Shown here piece after piece: positions 56,700-64,000 of a stretch of 64,000 nt of DNA; within the stretch, counting starts at the first letter, position 1; every line of letters begins with the position of its first letter. The translations under genes and the position numbers were made by a program. Below the pieces are notes generated by a model. That model worked only from the letters and a program-made list of their open reading frames with translations, did no database searches and had not been told where the DNA came from. The stretch spans positions 1-64,000 of the forward strand of contig CACVBU010000535.1 in assembly GCA_902728285.1 (NCBI GenBank), read 5' to 3'. The DNA comes from Clytia hemisphaerica (Eukaryota; Cnidaria; Hydrozoa; Leptothecata; Clytiidae).

Positions 56700-57326
56700 G
56701 TTAGCCGGGATATTTGGGTTGCTATTTGACTTGCAAACTTAGCCATATGATCTTTCTGGAAAAACCATCCACACAACCATGAATGGGAAGTCCGTAGGGT
56801 TTGAACTTGTCGTAGCCATCTATATGCCACGCGTCATTAGGGCCATCAGATTGATAAACACGCCTTCTTAACTTTCTAGCCTTCCTCATTTCGGTGCCCT
56901 CAGGATCGATCTCTCTTAAGAGTCGATCATTACAGTGTCTCTAGGAGTTGTTATCCCATACGTAGTCCGTAATTTATTCCACATTCCTCGATAACCAAGT
57001 TGGGAACCTGGCCCTTCAATCTCATTACTTATGATTTACCGAAGTTGATCGTCGCTGACTTCACCACCAGCTTTACTTAGCCCATTGTCCCTCAATCTTC
57101 TTTTCAATGTGCTTAGACTTATATTCAACGCGTGGTTATGAGCCAAAAACAATAAAATTGATTCGTACTGAAAGCCCCTTCTGAAATAGTACTCAATTAC
57201 ATCTCTTTCTGTTTCAAGAGTGTTGACGATAATGTTCCGCTTTTGTGTGCCACAATTGCCACAAAAGATGTCCCTAATTTCATTGCCACATCTATGGCAA
57301 AACATCGTTAAAGAAAAGCTTGGCAC
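56700..57326 (-). pseudogene. broken integrase-core (rve/DDE) transposase-like gene inside the foldback element
   Basis: Reading leftward from ATG at 57305: a CxxC..CxxC zinc ribbon (FCHRCGNEIRDIFCGNCG), a helical region (VIEYYFRRGFQYESILLFL) and a helix-turn-helix-like ISLSTLKRRLRDNGLSK. The frame stops at about 57034. Beyond it, in shifted frames, are LGYRGMWNKLRTTYGI, then PEGTEMRKARKLRRRVY, and NDAWHIDGYDKFKPYGLPIH with GCVDGFSRKIIWL, the start of an rve catalytic core whose D in HIDGYDK would be the first catalytic acid. At least one stop and one or more frameshifts, and the rest of the core is missing, so it is dead. I recall similar proteins annotated as integrase core domain-containing in other animals (established family; exact name not certain). 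Confidence 0.75.
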
Positions 57327-57395
57327 GTGGACTTTTTACAAGTGGATAATAATAGGGTGATTCCACCAGTGTAATGTTCGACGCTTTTTTGGAAG

Positions 57396-57915
57396 CTCGA
57401 CAGTTTGAAAGAAATCTCGACAACTTGAAAGAAATCTCGACAGTTTGAAAGAATTCTCGACAACTTGAAAGAAATCTCGACAGTTTAAAGGAAATCTCGA
57501 CAGTTTGAAAGAAATCTCGACAGTTTGAAAGAAATCTCGACAGTTTGAAAGAAATCTCGACAGTTTGAAAGAAATCTCGACAGTTTGAAAGAAATCTCGA
57601 CAGTTTGAAAGAAATCTCGACAGTTTGAAAGAAATCTCGACAGATTGAAAGAAATCTCGACAGTTTGAAAGAAATCTCGACAGTTTGAAAGAAATCTCGA
57701 CAACTTGAAAGAAATCTCGACAGTTTGAAAGAATTCTCGACAACTTGAAAGAAATCTCGACAGTTTAAAGGAAATCTCGACAGTTTGAAAGAAATCTCGA
57801 CAGTTTGAAAGAAATCTCGACAGTTTGAAAGAAATCTCGACAGTTTGAAAGAAATCTCGACAGTTTGAAAGAAATCTCGACAGATTGAAAGAAATCTCGA
57901 CAGATTTTGAAAGAA
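57396..57915. repeat. minisatellite of about 26 copies of a 20-bp unit
   Basis: Unit CTCGACAGTTTGAAAGAAAT, with variants (CAACTTG, GAATTC, TTTAAAGG, CAGATTG). A block of variants beginning at 57421 recurs exactly 280 bp later at 57701, showing a 14-unit segmental duplication within the array. Confidence 0.9.
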
Positions 57916-57983
57916 ATCGCCAGCTGACCCTTCTCGGCTTCCATATATATCAGTATATGTCCGAGACAAAAATAAAAAATCAA

Positions 57984-58314
57984 TCCTTAGGCCAACCTCG
58001 TTCCCCTGCGCATTGTCAGCTTTTTGATGCTTACTGATAGCGCTAGATAATACCCTGGCATTGGCTGGTTTTCGAACGCGTAAGATTACGTAATTCAGAA
58101 ACAAAACGTCAGGTTTCATTCGTTCCTGGGTTTGAAACCATTGCATTGCAGTTTAACTTTGTAACGTCAGATTTTTTCATGACGTATTGTTTTTAGAAGT
58201 TCCCCCTGCCTCTGAGAGGGGGAACTCGCATCAGCCAACACCAGGGTATTCTCTGGCGTCAATCAGTAACGTAAATAAAGCCTGGGATACACGGGGACGA
58301 GGTTGTCCTTAGGC
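57984..58314. mobile_element. MITE with CCTTAGGCCAACCTCGTTCC termini
   Basis: The left CCTTAGGCCAACCTCGTTCC and the right, inverted, CCTAAGGACAACCTCGTCCC pair with few mismatches. The interior has the hairpin GTTCCCCCTGCCTCTGAGAG with its complement (about 58199-58226) and CACCAGGGTATT matching the inverse of AATACCCTGGCAT. It lies 34 bp beyond the foldback element. Confidence 0.65.
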
Positions 58315-58349
58315 TAGATAGAGAAAAATTAACGTCTTTGGGACCCTTT

Positions 58350-58800
58350 TTAAGTAAGAGAGACTTTTCTCAAAATATTTGTCGATTTTCACTCGAATTT
58401 TGTCCCCAAGTTTAGAAAATCACAACCCCTTTGAGAGAGGAAATTTCTATTTTCGTGAATTTTGAACCCTGTCGGTATGTGCAGACGGTAAGGGTCGGTT
58501 TTTTCACCTTATGAAGTCTCTCTATCTCTAAGGGTTGCAAAAATCAGAAAAATTTAAATTAGTCTCTCTCTAAACGTCTAAGGGTCGGAAAATTCACGAT
58601 TTTTATAGGAATTTTTTTGATTTAGACATACATAGAGAGAAAAAATTGTAAAAAAAATCTTTCTAAGGCTAAGGGTAGGGAATTTTTCAAAAATCAAAGA
58701 AACTTTTTCAAAAAAGTCTCTCTAAGGATCATCTTTTCTTCGATCTTTTCAGCAAAAATCAGTCTCTCTTCTAACCTAAGTATCGGTTTTTGGAGGTCCC
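58350..58800. repeat. degenerate tandem repeat of GTCTCTCT..CTAAGGGT phrases
   Basis: Recurrent AGTCTCTCTA(T/A)CTCTAAGGGT-like phrases about every 70-90 bp, each followed by AAAATC-rich sequence. Too diverged to define a unit exactly. No gene. Confidence 0.4.
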
Positions 58801-60844
58801 AACCGCACAATACCCCCTCATCCTCTCCTAGCACCCCACTCATCCCGGCAAGGTGCTGAGATGTTCGTGCCTTACGGATCCAACTTTGCACTTTCCTAAG
58901 TCTCATTATTTTATAGATTCTATTGAAGTTTCATCATTGAAACTATACACGGTGCAGGTAATAAAATCATAGTCAATGATGGAACATTAATGTTTCGCTT
59001 GAGCACTTATCACGCATATTTCGGATTGTGATAAAAAAGTCGTCAGTGATTTTTTTAATTTGGTAAATTCGAGATCTTTTTCGGCTGCTTTTGAATTTGG
59101 ATAGAGTTGAGATACAGTTGTACTAGTCCTGTATTAGTTCAATTTCTTGTTCTTATTGCCACCGGAGGAAGCTTAAAGCTTCTGAGGATGGCATACATAG
59201 CTTCACGCATAAGGATGTTGGGCACGGGCAAACATCTTATAATTTTGCGCATTTTTCAGTATTTTAGTTCCGCTTAACGGTAGCATTCTTATCTTACGGT
59301 CTCTGTATTGTTTTATCATCATCAAAAAGACTTTTCCGGAGTTATTTTTATCTGATTACTCATTTTGAAATGTCAGTTTTTCCTCGAGTTTTTCTTATCC
59401 CTGGAGAGTTAAATGAATCTAAGAAGATTTCCTTTTCTGGGAAATTCCATTTTTATACCACAAGTAGTTATTAAACGCTCTTCATAGGTTAAAAATATTA
59501 CTCCACTCAAAATATTCGAACAGTTATGTTGCTAATCGTGTACATTAGTAAAATAACATATGAAGAGCAATATCTTCAGATATATACGCTTTTTATAGGA
59601 AAAACCAGTAAGTCATATGATTCTGGCTGGGCTGCTCTTTAATTTATATGAGTTTTCAGCCTTAAATGTCAATATTAATTAAAATGGAAACATGTACTTC
59701 TCAGCAATTTCTGAAATCTGAGGTTCAGATTCTTCTTAATTTGTTCTTAGGTTTTGGCCAAATTTCAGCCTCGTATTCTTATGAAATTGTTCTTATAAAA
59801 AACGTGTAAGACAAGGCACGGATGCCACTCTAAGTAGACTATAAATCACTCCCTTGACACATTTGTTAGCATTTGAAAGAATTGTGTCTCAGATGAGAGG
59901 TCACTCTTAACAAAAATTACTGTAGGGCTAAGATCATTCCTTTTGAACGCAAATTCAACTCTATGTGTTCGTTTTGCTGCGGTGGCACCTTAATGAAAGT
60001 TATGGCTAGTATTTTGATTTTGTTAAGTTTAATCACTGGCGGATTTAAGACAATAGAGCAAGTACGTCGGAAACATACGAAGGAGTGCGACGCTCGTTAA
60101 AAAACAATTGAAAAAACCGTTAGTAAATGATAAGCCTTGATAAGCTCTATCGATTAACTAAAAATCGATTCACTTGAAAACTGCAGGAGATTCGAAGGGT
60201 AAATCTTTTTTGTCAATTCTACACCCTATTAGGAGCATAATATCAAAAAATTGCCCTGATCTAAGTGGTGCCCTACGAAAACCATTTTTAAGGCCTTTTT
60301 TGAATCTCGGACGCTGGTCTAAATCATAATACTTTTTAAGGAAGGCTAAGTAAGAAGCTTTAGTACATTTTATCGATATTTTATTATTTTAGAAATATTC
60401 CAACTCTTAAGTCCAATTCCTCGAACCTTTCCCATATCAACCTGTTTTCCCGGAAGAGGGCACTCGACTAAATAACAACCGTACATGTGGCCCGAAATCA
60501 GGCCTTTGAAATTGGACCCTTACTGTGCAGAAGAAATCTTGTAAAACTTGAGTAAATTTGGGCAAAAATGGACCATTATGGTGCATTTTCTTGTTTTATT
60601 TTCTATATTAAAGGCAAATTACGGTCAGATTTTCCAAATTTCACACACTTAGAGTGCACTTTTCCTCATCTATGTTAATTTTGACTCTTACAGTGCAATT
60701 TAAGAAGCTTGGAAAACGGACCCTTAAGGGCCGAACGTACGTTAGGTCGTTTTCGATACCTTGAGTGCCCCGGACCTGTTTTACAGCGACCATCAAAGTT
60801 CTTTACAAAATTGATCATTTATTTTAAATATTTTCTAAAAAACT
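58801..60844. other. intergenic region, no gene recognised
   Basis: AT-rich. It contains a reverse-orientation copy of the ATAAGAA repeat at 59740-59810 (TTGTTCTTAGGTTTTGGCCA, TTCTTATAAAAAACGTG). Nothing else could be supported. Confidence 0.5.
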
Positions 60845-60849
60845 TTATT
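60844..60849 (-). terminator. polyadenylation signal overlapping the stop codon of the cysteine-rich gene
   Basis: On the minus strand the stop is embedded in AAATAAAG, and a second AATAAA lies about 25 bp further on, near 60818-60823. The second is the more likely functional signal. Confidence 0.4.
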
Positions 60850-61614
60850 TATCATGTTTACAATGATCTTTCCAGCAATCACAATATTTAGCACATGGTC
60901 CATTATTGGTTGATTGGTTTCTACAAAACCCTTTGGCGTGTTGGCAACACGCTCCCAAGTCTGATGGTGAAGACCATTGTTGACAAGCTGCATATGGAAT
61001 GCGACAAATTTCAGCTATCTTGACTTCTCTGTCTGTGGCGTATGCTGGTACTGCTTGCAGATTGATCTGAAAATAAGTGTAATTTGATTGTCAAATTCCT
61101 TGTTAACAACTACGTTAGTTTGTAGTTGTTTTCTCAAACAAAAAAATTTGGTGTTTTTTTGACATTTTATATATACAGCGAAATCTTTCTTCTAGATTCA
61201 TTTTGGTTAACTCTTGAATACAACATAATCAATCATCTAGTGAAAGTTTACGACATTGGTTTTATAACTGCATCCCCATTTGGAGTGGGAGTCCAATATT
61301 TTGGAAGAAAATGAGCTTCAAAATACGTCATTTAATTTGGGAGAAAAAAAAGTTTCTATATGCGATTTGATTTGGTCTGTCTAAAACTAAAACGGTTCTA
61401 ATGTACTTAAGTATGGTCTGGTCTGCAAAAAGTGAGTGGGCCATGCCCACCCCCGTCCCCCGTTGGTGGGGCCAATGCAACAATATCTTACCGAATTGAT
61501 ATTAGAGTACAGTGCACAAAGATCTTGATTGAAGGTGAAAATCCTCCCTGCATCAACCATAGCCAATGAAAAGATGAAACAACTAGCAAAGAGGTGGCAA
61601 ACCATAGTCTTCAT
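60845..61614 (-). CDS. small secreted cysteine-rich protein (2 exons, 114 residues)
   Basis: Exon 1 61614-61492 (ATG to TCG, donor GTAAGA), exon 2 61066-60845 (acceptor TTTTCAG, stop TAA). Residues 1-22 are a typical signal peptide (MKTMVCHLFASCFIFSLAMV, likely cut after DAG). The mature chain of about 92 residues has ten cysteines, nine of them in exon 2 with CC, CxC and C-x(5)-C spacings (LGACCQHAKGFC, GPCAKYCDCWKDHC). I recognise no family; such proteins may be defence peptides, secreted signals or matrix components, and nothing here decides. Phase 0 junction. No neighbouring paralogue in the window. Confidence 0.7.
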
Positions 61615-64000
61615 TTTGATGATGAGTTTTGTTCTGTTTTTCTTACTTAGTCTTTTTTTGTATTTTTGTTTATGTTCCTATAATAGATACAAAGGAAGCC
61701 TGAAATTCATGGTGAAAGAAGTTGCGTGTTTTTCTTTTATCCGAGGCTCCCAAACGCCCTGAATCTTATCCCACTATTTGCCAACGCTGTTGTAGGTAAT
61801 AGCAGGTTCATGGTTTTGTACTTTTGAGGACGGCAGAGTGACTTCAGCGATTTGGAAAAGCCCGCTTTTCTGACCCTGAAAAAATGAGGATGGCAAAAGT
61901 GCTTATTTACCGTCGTTCTCAGTCAATCAGGATCTAGATAAATCAGAAGCTAACCGTCCCCGTTGCAGACACATACATAAAATTGCAACGACAAAACATA
62001 ACAAAGTATTCACTGTACAGCAGTCCTTTTGTCACTATATCATATTTTATACGACTAATTAAGTACGTCATTCTCCATAAAACTATTCAATTCTTTCCTC
62101 TCAGTTCACTTAAATTCCTTCTAATAAAATTCTTAAATTTATTCACATTTTAAGGTTATGATTGCGTCATTTTTTGTCTTTTTTATGAAAATTTCTCAAA
62201 TGTCATGACAAATCGATCAGAATATCAATGAAAAAAGTCTGAAAAATGAAGAAATTCATGAAATTGTGTCATTTTTCAGCCCCCAAAAGCAGACACACAC
62301 AACCTTGCGAAATGAATTCTGAAAGTGATGAAAAAGTGAAAAATCTTTTTATCATAATAATCCCCAATGAGGAATTTTGGAACTTTTTTTTAGAATTTGA
62401 GGATATATCACCTGCCTAAACTAACAATATCCTGTGAAAGAACACTCTTTTTCCTCTTATAGTCTCAAAATTCCCTTCATCCTTTTTATTCGTGCCATAC
62501 CCTTTTTTAGATATTCAACAGGGGCGTGAAAATTCAAGTTTACTAGTTAACCAGCAATACAAATACAGTGTGGTCAATCTAATTCTGTTTAGGGCAACTT
62601 CGTTAGAATTTGATACTGTGCGAAAATTGAAAGGTTGTTAAAATTAATAATCTTCTCAGATTTTTATTTTGATGTGATATTGTTTTTGTATTTTCTCCCC
62701 AAAACACCTTTGGCTCTGTAGCAAGGTTAACCTTTTGAAATCTTTTTAAATGTCCCTAGATTTTATATCCACCATTCCATTTAAACTTCAAACCTTAATT
62801 ATGGACTAAAAAAGGGATCTCAGACAAATAATTTTGGTACTTAAGTCTTTTTCAAATTTGCTCTTAGTAAAATTGCAAAGGCAGATAGTTTTAATCAGAA
62901 CTTAAATCAAATTGCAATTTCATGCTCGTTGAAAAGATTATCATAGTGGGTTTATCACTCTATGAAAGTTTTGTGAAGAAATTCAAAAAAAAACGTAAAT
63001 GAAAAATTCGAAAACGTAATATTTTTGACAGAAGGGCGTTCAAAACCTAGCATAGTTATTGTGAAAATGTGTATGTTCAATCGAAACGTACAGCCAGGTG
63101 GATAATCAATGATAGGCTCCAAGAGAAAATCAAAAATAGCCTTTTTAAGCTCAACCAGCCAGAAGGCTAAAGCCATATCGCAGAATGTGATCGAAATGAC
63201 AATATTATAAAATCAAAGATTTACTGATTGATATCATTTGTAATTTTACTGACAGCTTGTTTGAAAGATTTGGTTGAATGCTTTCTTAATCAGCATTTTC
63301 AAAATTCTTACAGTAATAGATTATTCGCCTAAAAAGTTCTTCATCTTTATTCTTAGGCTTTCCCCATTAGTCAAATTTCCATTTTGGGCCGGGGAGGTAC
63401 AACCCTTTCCGACCGACGGGGGTGTGCCGCTCAGACTTAAAAATGGAACCTGGCACTGAAATTTTCTCAAAGTTTTTCCACTTTTCTCCCAAAAAGGTAC
63501 TCTACGAAGGTCTGATTTTTCTATTTTCGTGTTTTTGCGACCCTACACATCCCTGTACCTCTTTTTACCCTACCCCCAAGGGTTTTGGGTCAAAGTATTG
63601 TACGACATTAACCGACATTGACCTTTAAAAGAAGGTAGTATTATGTAATATTTCAAACTTCTAATACGTTAAATAGTATCTGATATGTCTTTTCCATAAT
63701 TTATTTGATTGTGATATGTTAGAAGCGAAAAGGTCAATGCTGTGTTACACTTCATAGCAAGATTGTTTTCACAGTCTAAATGGAATATTTGATAGCTTCA
63801 AGAATGGATGTTTGAGATTTTTTTATAGCATTATAAAGACTATCATGAAATCAAAGATCGTATATTTCGAAATTTTTATATTCGTTATATATGACTACAG
63901 CTAGTGGAAGCTTTCACTTTTTGGAGAACGTGAGATTTATAGAATGACGTCTGGAAGATTTCTGTGGAATTTTCCCAAATTCCTCCACATAATATGTTTG
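61615..64000. other. region upstream of the cysteine-rich gene, no further gene recognised
   Basis: It holds the 5' flank and presumably the promoter of the minus-strand gene. No TATA element could be assigned with confidence. The open frames at the right edge have no splice context or recognisable composition. Confidence 0.5.

Larger units (their letters stand above)
56311..57950. mobile_element. foldback transposon: 20-bp-repeat arms around an rve transposase pseudogene
   Basis: The left end TATATCTATGGAAGCCGAGA and right end (inverted) TATATATATGGAAGCCGAGA are near-identical. Both continue into arrays of the unit ATTTCTTTCAAACTGTCGAG: about 7 copies at 56340-56483 and about 26 at 57396-57915 in inverse orientation. 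The inner array edges also mirror each other (GTCGAGCTTCCAA). The central 900 bp carry the pseudogene at 56700-57326. The long open frames across the right array are artefacts: a stop-free 20-bp unit reads open in all three frames. No clear target duplication. Confidence 0.8.

Noticed and set aside
57396-57915. CRISPR-like array
   Set aside because: The units are contiguous 20-bp repeats without unique spacers, in a eukaryotic genome, and paired with an inverse array; a minisatellite arm.
57292-58146. Long open frame of 284 codons with a 20-residue repeat (FKLSRFLSNCRDFFQTVEIS-like)
   Set aside because: It is the translation of the stop-free 20-bp minisatellite; the other two frames of the same strand are open too, and there is no splice or start context.

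Overview
This is nuclear DNA from an invertebrate animal. The genes are split by canonical GT-AG introns, the base composition is AT-rich (judged by eye, not counted), there are no bacterial operons or ribosome-binding sites, and the introns are packed with short inverted-repeat transposons. I cannot name the phylum. The Crumbs-type gene shows that it is a metazoan.

Layout. (1) 567-22464, + strand: the 3' fourteen exons of a Crumbs homologue, with laminin-G domains, about 30 EGF repeats, one transmembrane helix and a short tail ending in the PDZ ligand ERLI. Its 5' end lies outside the window, and one intron is 8.2 kb. (2) About 25678-28398, + strand: a small coiled-coil protein gene that I do not recognise. 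(3) 31950-50165, - strand: a 23-exon oxysterol-binding-protein-related gene of the ORP10/ORP11 type (PH domain plus lipid-transfer domain). All splice phases agree and give 713 residues. It converges on gene 2, and its introns are full of mobile elements. (4) About 51150-54330: a decayed Ty3/gypsy-type retrotransposon. (5) 54789-58320: a cluster of nested inverted-repeat elements. One is a foldback element whose arms are arrays of a 20-bp repeat and whose centre holds a broken integrase-core (rve) transposase gene. (6) 60845-61614, - strand: a two-exon gene for a small secreted cysteine-rich protein. The rest is intron, intergenic sequence and repeats.

Function. Crumbs is an apical polarity determinant at the plasma membrane, and ORP10/11 proteins exchange phosphatidylserine and PI4P at membrane contacts. 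Nothing in the sequence links the genes functionally; they are simply neighbours.

The most unusual signal is a recurring architecture. At least four elements (33474-34798, 39113-41142, 55120-55469, 56311-57950) have terminal or subterminal regions built from short repeats, with a different unit in each. Two have clear target-site duplications, and only one carries transposase-like coding sequence. Exon boundaries come from my reading of splice sites and phase, without transcript evidence.
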